NCBI GenBank assembly: GCA_022578965.1
Contig: MU400659.1
Coordinates: 37,443 to 101,442 of the forward strand
Direction of reading: 5' to 3'
DNA: 64,000 nt
From: Xylaria sp. FL1777
Taxonomy: Eukaryota > Ascomycota > Sordariomycetes > Xylariales > Xylariaceae
Shown: positions 23,896 to 36,999 of the stretch, piece after piece
How positions within the stretch are numbered: position 1 is the stretch's first letter
How the letters are laid out: each line of letters begins with the position of its first letter
Notes under the pieces: model-generated
The model's input: the letters and a program-made list of their open reading frames with translations, nothing else
Database searches by the model: none
Told to the model about the DNA's origin: nothing
Program-made: the position numbers and the translations under genes

Positions 23896-26800
23896 ATAAC
23901 TAAAGGTACTAAAAGCTAAAGAATTCTGATTTTAATGTATGAACTATTAGCATAACAGCTATTTATTAAAAAGCTAACTAAAATAATAAAGCTTTTAATA
24001 ATTAAAGCTATAGCAGTTAAGCTGCAAGAAGCAAAAAAAATGTAATAAGTTATATAAGCTTTTCGAGTTTAAAAGGCTGTAGTATAGCCTTTAGCGCTTT
24101 AAACATTTTAAGCGCTAAAAAATATAATAGCTTACTTTATTCTTTTTAGCTATTATATTATAAGGCGCTTTAAAAAGTAATAATTAACAAAAGCTAAAGC
24201 AATAGATTTTTTTTTTTTTACTTTTTGTTTTTTTACTAATTGTTTTGTTTTTTATTTTTATTAATTGCATAAGTTTATATAATTAAGTTATAATGTATAA
24301 AACTATTTTATTTCGCTTAAAATTAAGCGTGTTTTTTATAGCTTTTTTTTTATTAATTTTATATTTGTTAGTTTTATAGCAATTTGTTTATTAGCACTTC
24401 TTTTATTATTACACTAAAAATATGGGTTTTTATTTTATTTTGATGTTTTTTGGATAGCTTAGTAGCTTAGTCCTAGTGTGGATTATTATTGCTTTTTTTT
24501 AAAAATGCGTAAAGACAAGAAAAACAGAAGTAAGGACTGCTTATTAGTTTTAACTACTTAAGTTTATTTTGCTATATTAACGCTTATATATAAGTTTTTT
24601 TACTTTTGATTGCTTAATTACTTTTGTTTAAAACTAAATAGCGCTTTTTGTTTTTAGTTTAAACTATTTAATATCTAACAGAGATCTTAGGACTACTAAA
24701 AAGCAGAAAATACTATTATTACACTTTGTAAAGTTACTAGTTTATACTTTATATGCTTAAACTACTAGCAATAATTTAAAGCTACTATTAAGCAATAATG
24801 AACATTTAATAAAACAACGAATGTTTAAGCAGAGTTTAAAGCAAGCTTAACTAAAGCAAGATTTTGCTACAAAAAACTAAATAGAAGTGTTTATTTATAT
24901 AAAGCTAAAAAAATAAAGACTAAAAAAAAAACAGAAAAAGGATTTAATAATCTAGTATTAATAATTTTTATTTTATATATTTTGAGCTTTTTATTATAAA
25001 GGTTTTATATATTTGCTTTTATAAGTGTTAAAACTTAACTCTTTATATAATAATTGTTTTTTTTTTATTTATTACGCTTAAAAAGAAGTTTGTAAACCAT
25101 GCAATAAGAAAAAATAATTGCAAATTGTATTAAAAGAAGCATTGCTATATAAGTAAATCGTTTAATTTTTTTATTTTATTTTACTTTATATAATTTATTT
25201 GATTTATTTTTTTAATTATTTTTTAGGACATTAAAGCGTTATATTAATTTTTTAAGCAATACTGAATTATTGCTTACTAATATAACATATAACAGGCTAA
25301 GCAATAAAATTAGCTTAAAAAAAACAATTTAATTTATGTTTTAATTTAGTTCTTTTTTTAGTTAAACGAATAAAGGAATCTTTAAATAAAGTTATTTGTT
25401 TTTTAGAGTTTTTAAGCGTAAGATCTTTTTTAATTGCTATAGTTATTATGTTAGCTTTAAGATATTTAGCTACGTTACTTTAAGATTTATAGAATAAACA
25501 GTTATATGACTAAATAATAAACGTGTAATTAGTATATGTATTAAACCTTTATTTTGAAATAATGCAGCAAAAGAAAAAAAAGTAAAGTTTTATATATTTT
25601 TTGCTTTTAGCTGTTATTAGCATTTGCTTGCAATGTTTACAAGGTATAGCATTCTGAATTTTAAACAATTATATAAATATAGCTATAAGCCAACAGAAAT
25701 TATAGAAGATCTAGTATATATATTTGCTTTAAGGACTGCTTTTAGTTGCTTTTATATATAGTAAGCAAGCTTTTAAATGCTATTGCTTTTTTATTTAAGT
25801 AAAGCTAGCTTAAATATATTAATTTGTATAACATTTAGAAAAAAAATTATAATTAATTTTTTATTAAATATATTTGCTGCTAGCGTTATTACTGAAAATT
25901 TTAATCTTTAAATAGCTTAGTGCTTAGTTATATAAAAAAAAAAAAGGTTAGTTAAATAGAAAAAACAAGATTTAAAGAAAAAAAAAACATATATATTTTG
26001 CTATTTGTTAGTAAACTTAATTTTTTAAATATTATAAGTAAAACTGTTTGTTAGTTAAGTAATATTAATTTTTTAAATATTAGTAAATTGCTATAATGCT
26101 TTTTAATTGTTTAGAACTTTATTAATAATATAAGAATTTTTTTTTGCGTGTTTAGTTAAGCAAAAATTAATTATATTATTTAAAGCTAAAAAATCTATAA
26201 CAAAGGCGTAAACTAAGTAATTTGGAGATTTAGGCGCTAAAATAAAAGATTGTAGAAAAAATTAAAGCTTTAGAACTACATAAAAAAAAACAGATTAAAA
26301 AAAAAAACAAGCCTTTTTTTTATATTTAGTAAAGCTTGAGTTATTTATTTTGCTATTAGTTATAATAGTTATTTAAAGAAAGTGAGTTATAAGTATATTA
26401 AAAAAAGATTAAAAAGCAATTATTTAACTAATTAAAACTATTTTACTTGTTTATTCTTTAATTAATACTAATATAAATATATAAAAAGTAATTATTATAA
26501 AGGCATTTAGCGATTAATGGTTTATTTTAGCAATAAAATAATTAATCGATAAATTAAAAATAGTATAATAAGTTTATAAAAAAAAAGTGCGCTAGTTTAA
26601 GGCTACATATTTTGGTTTTTTCTTTATTATATTTGCTTTACTAAACTTTTTATTTATATTTAATTTTATTATTTTATTTACTTAACAAATTTTAACTTTT
26701 TGCATTTTATATAAATGCTTTTAGCATTTATATTTAGGGAATTTTATAATTACTAAAAAGTAATAATTTAAATTAGTAATTAAAAATATTAAACTGTGTG

Positions 26801-27177
26801 CAGCAAGTAGTACTAACTTTAATATTTATATTTTATATTCTTTATTTAAGTATATAGTACTATTTGCTTTTATATTTTTGATTTATATTAGGTTTTTTAA
26901 CTTGCTTACATTTTTTATTTAATTGCAAAACATAGTAAATATATATATATGCTTAAATATTAATAAGGATTGCTTTTATTATATATATATGCTTTTGATT
27001 ATTATATTCCTTATTTTTAAGGAAGTTATTAGTACTATAAATTAGCTAAAAATAGCATTATTTCTTTTTAAAAGCACTAATAAGCTACTATTTTATGCTA
27101 AAAAGTATAAGCTTTAAGTATAACAAATAGCAAAACAAAAAATAAAAGAAAAAGGGAGAAAAAATAAGTATATATAT
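23896..27177. other. Decayed sequence, no gene recognised
   Basis: Over 3 kb downstream of the pol fragment. It includes a GC-richer patch near 24061-24200, where the word gcgctttaaa and related words recur, and another near 24440-24480. I found no motif, terminal repeat or long frame that could be defended. Confidence 0.4.
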
Positions 27178-27545
27178 GCAGACTTTATAACTAGCTATAA
27201 AAAGCTTTTTTTTAAGAACTAAAAGCTTTTTAGAAATAGCCCTAAAAAAAAGCCAGTGTTTGTTAATAGCTTAAAGTACAAAAAGTATTTAGCTTGCATG
27301 CTTTTTTTGTGGATTAATAGGCTAAATGCGGAGAATGTTTAGCTAAAAAATGTATTGCTTTTTTTAGTTAACGTTTTTTTAAAATCTGTTTTAAAGTTTT
27401 TTTTTACTAAAAAAGAAATAACTTTTATAAGGTGCTTGTTTTTTAGAAATTTAGAAAAAAGCAAAGAGGTAGTACTAGGAGACTGCTTTAGTTATTTGTT
27501 TTTTAAAGATAGCAAAGCTTGCTAGGACTTTTTTTTAGATTTAGT
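27178..27545 (+). pseudogene. Decayed open stretch, unrecognised
   Basis: About 120 codons with only three internal stops, where roughly ten would be expected at this composition. It keeps Trp, Cys, Glu and Asp residues, which are rare in random AT-rich translations. Readable parts include VFVNSLKYKKYLACMLFLW, NRLNAEN, then EITFIRCLFFRNLEKSKEVV and GDCFSYLFFKDSKAC. No family comes to mind. It could be an upstream exon of the DUF3435-like frame 1.3 kb downstream or an unrelated gene. Confidence 0.4.
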
Positions 27546-28881
27546 TTAATAAATATAAAAAGAATTAATATTTGTAATATATAAAAGATATTGTAATAAA
27601 AAAACGTTAAAATATTAATAGTTCATAATATATGTAATCTTAAAAAGAAATATTTACTTTTTTAATCTGATATATAGTAAAAAAACAATTATTTTTTAAA
27701 AGAGAGTTTATTTAGCATATTTTATTGCATAGAATTGCTTAATAAACGTAAATAAAACGTTATTTTATATGCTTAAACTAACAAAAGGATTTTTAAAGGA
27801 ATTTTTATAAACTACAAGCTAAATGTTTAGGTTTATAGTTATAAAAGGTTTTATAATGCTAATATAGTTTTTATTTATAATTAAAAATTATTGCAATAGT
27901 AATAACTTACGTTTTAATAAGTTTAACGTTATATTTATAAGATTTTTAATAGTTTTAGCAATAAAGCTAAAACTATATAAGGAATAAAAACTTATAATAT
28001 AAAAGCTAAACATTTTGCAGTTAATGTTTATAAAAGCTTTAAAAAAGCTATTACTAAAGAAAGCTTTAAACAATTATTAGGAAAATAATAACTTTAAATA
28101 CTTTAATAAGCTTAAGCTTTACGATAAACAAAAACCGGTTTATTGTTTTTTGTTAAGTAAAGTTTTAAAAATAATACATAAAAATAACAAGCAGTAATAG
28201 CTAAAGATTTTTTTTTTAAAGCAATAAACAGCTGCTAAAAAAACTTATTAGTATAAACAAAAGTATTTAAATTACTAAAGAAGTGTTATTATTTTTAGCT
28301 GCTATAAGAACTTTTATAAAGTAAACATAGTATTATAAAGGTTTAAAGCTATTTATATTACGAACGTTTTTATAAAGCTAAACGTTAAAAAATAGCTAAA
28401 TAGGCGCAAATTAAGAGCTTTATTAAATATGTTGCTTTAGCTATATATAAATAAAAGAAGTAAAACTTTAAAAATAAGTATTAAGCTTAAGTATAGCTAG
28501 TTTATAAAAGATTTTTTTATAAACTAACAAAATATAAAGTAAGCTGTAATAATTGCTAAAACTCTTTAGATAAGATATTTTATAATAGAATATTGCTTAA
28601 ATAATTATTAGATTATTATTTTTGTTAATACTGTTTTAAAAGTAATATATATTTTGAACTTTAAGTATGCTACTAATAAAAATAATAAACAAGTTTTTTA
28701 AAGATTGCAAAAGTATTAAGCAATAAAGCACCTTAATATAAAGGTTATTTTAAGCTATTTTATACTTTTTTGCTTTTTTTAGCATAACATTTATATGTGC
28801 GGATTTTTTAGGCTTTTATATTTATACTGCGTGTTTTATAACTTAACAAACTAATTTTTAAAAAAAGGCATTAATAATTAA
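27546..28881. other. Decayed sequence between two coding relics
   Basis: Stop density is at the chance level in all frames I read. If the flanking frames belong to one recombinase gene, this span would hold its catalytic middle, but I could not identify the Arg-His-Tyr residues of a tyrosine recombinase. Confidence 0.35.
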
Positions 28882-29475
28882 AAAAGTTATATATAGCTTA
28901 TTGTTTTTATAAAAAAAAGCCTTAAAAGGCACTTTGGCTTTAAATTATTAAGAGATTTATGCTTGTTGCTTTTAATAAGCGCTAAGCTTTATAAACTTTT
29001 ATAAGCACTAAATGTAACTTTTTTTAAATCTGAAAAAATAGCTTTTATTTTATTAAGCACTAGAGATGCAGGAAATAAAAGCAAAACGCTAAAAAGAAAG
29101 CTAGATATTAATTATTTTGTTTTTTTAATATTTTTTATTTTAAAGCGCAGGAAGAATTTTTAGCAAAAAGAACTAACGTTTATATTAAAGAAGTTTTATT
29201 ACAAGCAATATAAGGACGTTTTAAAAGTGCGGAATTATTTTGCTACAAATATACTTGCAGATATTTTTTTTCTTAAGTATAGCAAGCTAAGTATAAAACT
29301 TAGTTAGGCTTAATAGTTTAAAAAAGAAAAAGTATAGACTTTTTATAAGTACTTTTTTAAAAAAAACGCTAAGCATTTTTAGAAGCTTTTGTTTATATAT
29401 TTAAATATGTAAAAAGGCTAAAACTAGTTTTAATGAAGCTAAAATGCTTTTGTAAGCGCTAAAACTTAAGCTACT
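28882..29475 (+). pseudogene. Decayed DUF3435-like C-terminal region (Starship captain type)
   Basis: DUF3435 proteins are fungal tyrosine recombinases; those at one edge of Starship elements move the whole element. This frame contains, in order, KLYKLL, ALNVTFFKSEKIAF, LLSTRDAG at about 29052-29075, a Lys/Leu-rich spacer, YYKQYKDVLKVRNYFATN at about 29198-29250 and FKKEKV. The order matches the part of DUF3435 proteins after the active site, where SxTRDxxAPxxLT is followed by a spacer and a charged YxxYKxVxxxR helix. About 136 codons (28882-29290) contain only three stops. The recombinase active site would lie upstream and is not readable. The similarity is judged from memory of the family, so an unrelated protein is possible. 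It ends about 160 bases before repeat copy B. Confidence 0.4.
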
Positions 29476-29632
29476 TTTAAACGTAGTAAAAGAAATAAAA
29501 AAGAACTTATAAAACTAAATAAATAAAGGAAAATAATACTAACTTTGTTTAAAAAACGTTAATAGTAGAAAGAACTTTATAATTATAAGTATTAAAATAA
29601 ACTAAAGGCAGCTATATTTTAATAAGGAAAAA

Positions 29633-29928
29633 TTAAAGTAAAGTAAAGTAGCTAAATAAGCTAACTAGCTAATTAAAGTAAGTTTGAGCTAAGTTATATA
29701 GTAAAAATAAAAGTATAAGTGTTATGTTAAATTTAAAAGCATAAACTTAAATATTACGAACAATATAATGGAAATTAGCTATAGTTGCTTTATTTATATT
29801 ATTAAATAGCCTTTTTATTAATTGTTTTATTTTTTAATTTATATATGGCTTAATTGTTTAAATGCGTAAGTTATAACTTATTTTTTTGCAATTAAAGTGT
29901 TGTAGTAAATTTAGCGTAATTATACTGC
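29633..29928 (-). repeat. 296-bp-class repeat, copy B (inverted)
   Basis: Starts ttaaagtaaagtaaagtagc and ends gcgtaattatactgc, the inverse of copies A and C. With copy C it forms inverted ends of a 7.67-kb segment. A TTAA is present at the outer edge here and at the outer edge of copy C. Confidence 0.8.
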
Positions 29929-31699
29929 TTTATTTTAATAAATAAGCCAAAAAAAAAGTAATTACAGGGTTTTTAAAAAAAAAATTCATTATATATCTGG
30001 TAATTTAGCGTTATAGTAAAGTTACAATATTTAGTACATAATAAATTTTATAATTGCTTTATTTTTTAATTAAGTGTATTACTTTTTTGCTTTTATAGTT
30101 TTATGTTTAAAATTTAATGCTGCTACTTTTAGTGCTTTATTATATTATGCTTTACTTAAAAGGCTATAGTTAGTATTTTATAATAAGCAGCTTTTTAAAG
30201 TTTATAACTAGTAGTTTGCTTTATAATAAATACTTAAGTTTTGCTTAGTAGTTATAATAAACCTTTTTTAGTTTAATAAAAAGCTTAGCTTATTACTGTT
30301 TTATATTTAAGGCTTATTATTGTTATGCTAATATAGCTAACTATAAATTAATTAATTTTTTAGCTATGTTATAATAACTAAGCTTTTTTATATTTAGGAC
30401 TTATTTAGCTATTTTATATGTGTTTTTTTTTTTAGGTTACTATAATAATTAGTACTTTAGTTAAAATTTTATTTGCTTTTTTAATTTGCTGCAAGCGCTA
30501 TTATATATAGTGCACTAGTTTACAAAAAGCCGGATTATTTTCTTTAGCTATTTATATTAGCATATTAATAACCTTTGTTTAAGTATTTTTTATGTTGATA
30601 AATATGCTTTAAATACTACATATATATTAGCAAAAGGTATTATATTCTTTTTATTAATTTTAAGTAAGATTATTTTGGAAATTTAAGCATAAAACAACAA
30701 GTTTTACATAGTATAATTAAAGCAGCTATAATATATAATTTGCAGCTGTAAAATGGATTAATAAAAACAAAGCTAACATTAATATGCAAATTATAAAAGT
30801 GCTTTGCTTTTTTTTATTTAAACTATAAGCATAAATATTAATACTAATGCTATATTTTCTGTTAATTTCTTAATTTATTTATAGTATAGCACTGCTATTG
30901 TTGATTTAGCTAACTAGGTTTGTTGTAAACTCTTTATTATAACTATAATGCAGTAAACATAATTATTAATTTTAAGGCTTTAAATATATTGTAAATTGTG
31001 TTATAAAAAGGTATATAAGGCTTATTACTAAATATAAGCAGCAGTAAATAAACAACTAAAAATATTTTTTTGGCTTATTTTATAAAATTTTAAAGCAGCA
31101 ATAATATTTATTGTTTTTTAGCAAAAGTTATTTTAGGTTTGCTATACATTAATTAACTTAAAAGCATTAGCGTTTTTAGTAAGCAGCGCTATATAATTAA
31201 TATAAATATTATAGCTTTTAAAAACTTTATTTATAGCTTAAAGCTTTATATTTATAAAATAATTCTAAGAAACTTTTATAAATACTTGCATTTTATATAT
31301 ATAATAGTTAGCTTTAACTATATTTATAATTTATAGCATATAAGTTTTATTTATTTAGCAGATTTAGTAATTAAAATTTTTTAAATCTTGTTTAGCATAG
31401 CGCAAAAAACTTAAATAGCTAAAGCATTTTAATTATAGCAGATAGTTTAATAACTTAAGCATTAATAAATAGCTTAAACATCTAAAAAACAAAGAATTTT
31501 AGCGTAATAAGTAGTTGTTATAATAAACAGAATTATTAAAACAAAGTAAAACAAACAAATGTATATGTATATATATAAATAAACAGTATTTAATGTAATA
31601 CTATGCAATAATAAGAGTTATTAAAGTACTTAAATATTATTAATATATAATAAGTACTTAAGTAAGTAATAAATGTTAGTTAAAGCTTAAATTGCTTAT
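29929..31699. other. Interior of the inverted-repeat segment, no gene recognised
   Basis: On the - strand a Lys/Gln-rich, coiled-coil-like translation can be read toward copy B (about 30100-30650), with stops at roughly chance frequency. I do not claim a gene here. Confidence 0.35.
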
Positions 31700-33255
31700 A
31701 GAAACTACTTTTATAGTTATAACGCTGTTAAAAACCTGTAATATAATAAAGGCTATTGTATTGTAATTTATAGGATAAAAAATATAAGATTTAGTTGCAA
31801 GAGCTGAATGTATTTTTACGTTAAAGAAATAAAAGCTAGTTCTAGGTTAAATGCTAAAAATAAAGCATTGTTTTATTTTAGCTAACTAGAGTTTTAAAAA
31901 TAAGCATTAATTTAATATGTAAAAATGCTTTTTAAACTTTTTTATAAACATTAGTATTTTTTTTTTTTAAACTTAGGTATATATATTTTGTAGCTAAAAC
32001 TATGGCTTGCTTTTTTATTAGTAAGTATTTATATAAACTGTAAGTTTTCTTAAGAATGCTATACTTAAGTCGGGTTTTTAAAACTTTTATAGTAATGTTT
32101 TTTAAAAGTTTAAAAATTGAAATATTACAAACTTGCTATGCTTTATAAAGAACTATTTTAATTTTATAAAAAGAAAAGATTTTATTATAAATCTTTTTTA
32201 TTTTAGAAAAGTTTTAAAAAAGTGCTATTTTTTTGCAATACTATATTTTAGTTAATAATGCTGCTTTTTGCTAAGTAAGGTTAGTTGCATAAAGCTTTTC
32301 TAAAAAAGCAGTTAATTGTTTAGCAGTTAGTTAAGTGCTTTTAGAAGTAGTGCTAAAACATAGATATATGTTTTAATAAATGCTATTTTGTTAAAATAGC
32401 GCAAAATTTTCTAAGTAATAGCTTGCTTTTTTTAAAGCTTGCTTTTTTTATTTATAAGATCTAGGTAAAATAGTGCTATTAAATAGCATATTATTTTTAG
32501 AATAAATCTTTTTATTTTTTGTTTTATATATTATATTTAAAATTATTGTTTTATTTTTTATTAATTTGTTAGTTTTAAGGGCTTAAAGAGTTAATGGTGT
32601 TTAAATTAAAGCTATAATTAGGTTATTTTTATTGCTTAATTTATATGCAGGATTTTTAGTTTTTGCAATTATTAATCTTTTAGCGTTTTTTTGCTTTAAT
32701 GTTTTTTTTATTGCAACTGAAAGTATTTTAAGTAATTAATTATTATTAAAAGCAGCGCGGACTTTTTTATTATTTTATATTTTTAGGTTTTTAAGAAATT
32801 CAATATTTTTTTGTGTAAAAGAAGTTAAAAAAACTGCTGATGTTATAGCATTATATAAGTTTTAATTCTTTTAAAAGTTTATACTTGCATATTTTCTTAA
32901 ATTGTATATTTTTAATTTTTCTTTTGTTGCTTTTTGCTAATTGTTAGATTTTTTATTTAAGGTTTAAAACTTTTATGTTTTATGTAGCTTTTTTGCTAAG
33001 CTAGTAGTTTAGCAAATATATATTAGTTTTTTAGTTGCTAACGTTTTTAAGTTTTTAAGTTTAAGCCCTTAATGTAGTTTATTACTAGTATAATAATCTA
33101 GCTTATTTTTAGTATTATGCTAGCTATTATATAAAGGCTTTAAAAGTATAAACTTATTTAAAATTTTATAATAAAGTTTATTCTTAGTAATAAAAAGTAA
33201 GTAGCTTGTTTTTTGCTAACTATATATAGCAGAAAAAGTAACGATTTTTTATTTA
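31700..33255 (-). pseudogene. Decayed long frame, unrecognised
   Basis: One - strand frame runs about 420 codons from 33242 with roughly 20 stops, including uninterrupted runs of 44, 44 and 61 codons. About 32 stops would be expected by chance at this composition. Stop density then rises toward 31700. Readable pieces include QKATKEKLKIYNLRKYAS, NAITSAVFLTSFTQKNIEF, LTAKQLTAFLEKLYATNLT and VCNISIFKLLKNITIKVLK. Lys and Asn abundance fits a formerly Glu/Asp-rich protein. The + strand open frame at 33381-33581 lies beyond its 5' end and looks spurious. I do not recognise a family. The signal is moderate and could be chance when the whole window is considered. Confidence 0.3.
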
Positions 33256-36200
33256 TTTAAATAGTAGTTTTAAGGCATTTAATATATTTAATAGAATTAT
33301 TAGTTTAATTAAATCTTTTTTAAGTTATATTAATATTCTAAGTAGTAAAGCTGTTTTTATTAATAAAAAAGTTTATAATAATGCTAAATTACGCCTTAGA
33401 ATTAATAATCCTAATAATATTACTTTTATGGATCTTGTTTTTTATTTTTATAATAAGCCTTAAGCAAAATTGTATGGATTTTTTTAGCTTTGTAACGCTT
33501 AAAAAAGTAGCTAAAATACTTTACGGTTTTATTAGTAAAGCTATTATAAAACATAAATTTAAAAAGCTTATATGTTTTTAGTTAAAATAATTTGTTAAAC
33601 TTAAGTCTTTTTTATTATAAAATCTATACTTTAGTGTTTTTTTAAATAAGTTTAAGCTGCTATTATTAGCATAATTATTATGTTTTTTATAAATCCTTAG
33701 TTTAAAGAAATTAAAGCTTTAGCTTGCGCTTCGTAAAATTATTAATGCTAGTTATATTAGCTTTTTAAGCTTATTTACTCTTTTTAGCATTATTAATATA
33801 GAATTAGCACTAGGCTAAAGTTTAATTAAAGATACTACTTTTTTAAAAAGCAGCAAAGGTATAACAATTAGCAACCTTTATTTTTTTAGGTTATTTTTAA
33901 ATAATAAATACATAATATTATATTAGTTTAAAATTCTTAAAAGCATTTTGTTAAACTTTAACTTGTTTTTTAACGTTTAAAGGTTTAAAGCAATATAAGC
34001 AAAAAATAATATTACTTGATTATTTTATTAGTTTTAATTATAAACAACTTTTATTATTTTGTAGCAACGCTTTTTTAAAAAAGCAGTTATAAAGCTAAGT
34101 TAAAGCATATAAGTATATATAATAAAACTATTATAATTTATTTTATTATTAATTTGTGTTACTAAATAGTTTAATAAAAAGCTAGTTTTATAAGTGTTAT
34201 TTAGCGATTTTTGTTTATTAAGTTAATTAGCTGATTATAATACTAGCTAAAAGCTTGCTTGTATTTTTTTAGCTGCTGTTTGTTAAAATTTTATGTTTTT
34301 TTCTAAAAAGTTTACGCTTTTATAAAAAAAGGCATTTTTTATGTTTACTTAAATTAAAATTTTATATAACAAAGTTTTTAGTTAAGCTTTATATTTTAAT
34401 TTATTGCTTTTTTTTTTTAGAACAAGCTATAGCATGTTTAGCTTGATCCGTTAATTTGGACTTTTGCTAAAATTATTTAAAAGCAGTAGTATTGTTTTTA
34501 GTATTAGCTTAAAAACTTTTGCTGCTTTAAAATATAATTTAGCTTTTATTTAAGCAATTGTTTAAATAAAAATACTAAAGTACTTTAGGACTTTTATTAT
34601 AAAATCCTTAAAAGTAATATTTGTTTTTTTATTTAAGAAGTTTTTAGATTTTTTAGCCTACATTTTTTCAAATTTTAAATTTCTTTCTGTAGGCTTTGCT
34701 TTTTATATTTCTTAGGGTCTTTAATAATTAGAACTTTTTGTTTTTAATAAAATATTTTGCTTAGAAAAATTGTTGTTTATTTATATATTTTTAGTATTAA
34801 ATTAAGTAAAAAATTTATTATTATTTAAATAAACTTTTTTAATTGTTTAATTTATAAAGGGCTTTTTTTTTAGCTTTTTAGGTTTTTTTTTATTTTTTAT
34901 TTAATAAAAGGTAGCTTTTTTTAATAAAGGTTTATAACAATTAGCTTAAAACATATTTATGCTAATTTTTTTGTTTAATATATAGCTTTGCAAGATTTTA
35001 GTGCTGTTTGCATTATAAGAAGTGCTTTATATAAAGTTTTAATTGGTTGCAATAAAGTTATTATTTAGCTTGCTATTTATTAAGTCGTTTTTTTTGATAT
35101 TATAAGCTTTTGCTAATTTTATTTTATAAAGTATAAAAGTTTAATTATTAGATTTTTTACTTAAAAATTAGGCTAGTTGCTTGTTTTTTAGCTAGTAGAG
35201 TTTTTTATTTTTTAGTTTTCTTTGTTTGCTTTTTATTTTAGCATTTAGATCTTTGTTATTTAAAACAAGGTTTTTTTTTTAGAATTAATAATAAGCTTTT
35301 TGCTTTAGTAGCTTATTGTTGCTTAAAACAAAATTGTATATTTATTTTATTGTAGCGTTAAGTATTTTTTTTTTATTTTTGCTAATCTTTACGATTTTTA
35401 AAGGAACTTTTATATACTTAAAGCTTGCAAAAAATTTTAGCCTTTTTAAATATTATTTAAAGTTTTAATGTATAATGTTTTCTTGTTTTAATTTGTAGGT
35501 AAAGCTACACTTATAAACGTAGTAATTATTTATATTATATTTTTAACAAATAGTTGCTTCTGCTAAATAAAAATTGCTTAACTTTATTTATTGTAAGAAA
35601 TTAAATAATTGTTTATTTTGTTTTTGTTTTTTGGAATTATATCTACTTTTTTATAAATACTTAGAAGTTATAGCGTTAATGCTAAACATTTGCTCTTTTA
35701 ACGGGTTTATATTAATTTTGTAATATTGTAGTGCTTATAGTTCTTAATTAATAGGCCGGACATACTAATTTTGCAGTTTTTTTAGCATTTTTTTTAGTTT
35801 TTCTTTTATAATTGCTACGTTTTTTTGTTTTAACTTTAGCTGTTATATTTGCTTAGTAATATTATTTATGTTTTAATTATAAGTAAAGTATTAAGCTAGT
35901 TTTATTTGCTGCTCTTTAATAATAACTTTTTTAGTAGCTAATATAATTATATTAATAGCTAGCTTAGTAGCATTAATAGTAGTATATAAAGGTTTATTAA
36001 AGTTATAATTGTATAAATAATTAACTTTTTTTTATACTTTGCGTGTTTTTTTTGTTTTTTTAAAGTAAAAATTAGCTTAGATTTTTTATTTATTTAAATG
36101 TTTAATGTTTTATAAAGATTTTTATACGATATTTTATTTAAGTTATTATATGATTTTTTAAAGGACTTTATTACTTTAGTTTTATTAAACAGGCTTTATT

Positions 36201-36999
36201 TTTTTATGGCTTTTTTATTTGTAAAGGTAGCATGCTTTTTTTTTTTTTTTAAGGCTTGCTTATTTAAAAATAAGTGCTATAAAGAAGCAATAGTTACGTT
36301 TTGCGTAAAGTTTTTAAGCAATAGCTAGTTTATAACTAAGAAATTTTGCTTTTTATTCTTTAATAAAAAATAGTATTAGCTCGAAAAACAAAATGTATTT
36401 TTAATTATTAACTATTTTTTATACTAACGCGTAAGCTTAGACTTGTTTAGTATAAATAAGCGTTAAATTTGCTTACATTATAACTTTTAGAAGTTTTAGC
36501 AACACTTATTTTTTTTTAAGCTTGTTTTTTATTCCTTTTGTTTATATAAAAGCAATTATGTTTTTTTTTTTAAAAAGTACTGGTTTTTTAGTAAAAATTT
36601 TCTTTTTTTAGCTTTTTAAGGGTTTTTAGCAATAAGTTTTTTAGCTATGCTATTTTAAGGATTATATTAGCTTTTTAATATTTAATTGCTGTTCTGCTAA
36701 AAAAAATGAAAACGCTTTATAAACTAAGCTAAAAAAAACAGTTTAACATTTTTATACGTTTATTTTAAGCTTTATTAATTAAAAGCTGTTAGCTTAAATG
36801 CTTATTATTAATTGTAGTTAAACTGCTTATATTAAGCAAATCTTGCTTATTGCTAGCTAAAACAGCTAAGTATAATATATTATAACTTATATATAAGGAT
36901 TATAACGATTAATTAATAAACGAATTAAATATATAAGTTAACAATAATAAATCGTTCGTTTATAGGTTTTATAATATTATTTGTTGTAAGTAAAAAATT
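33256..36999. other. Interior of the inverted-repeat segment, no gene recognised
   Basis: A - strand translation over 34190-35266 looks protein-like and keeps Pro, Cys and Glu residues, but its stop density is at the chance level and its frame differs from 31700-33255. Nothing else stands out. Confidence 0.35.

Noticed and set aside
27888..28073. Open - strand frame of 61 codons
   Set aside because: Short, Phe/Ser/Ile-rich and lacking any motif, in a stretch where such frames arise by chance.
33381..33581. Open + strand frame with a membrane-like Ile/Leu/Phe start
   Set aside because: Hydrophobicity follows from T-rich codons. It lies next to the decayed - strand frame, and no signal or partner gene supports it.
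34190..35266. Protein-like translation on the - strand
   Set aside because: About 28 stops in roughly 356 codons is the chance level at this composition, and the frame does not continue into 31700-33255.
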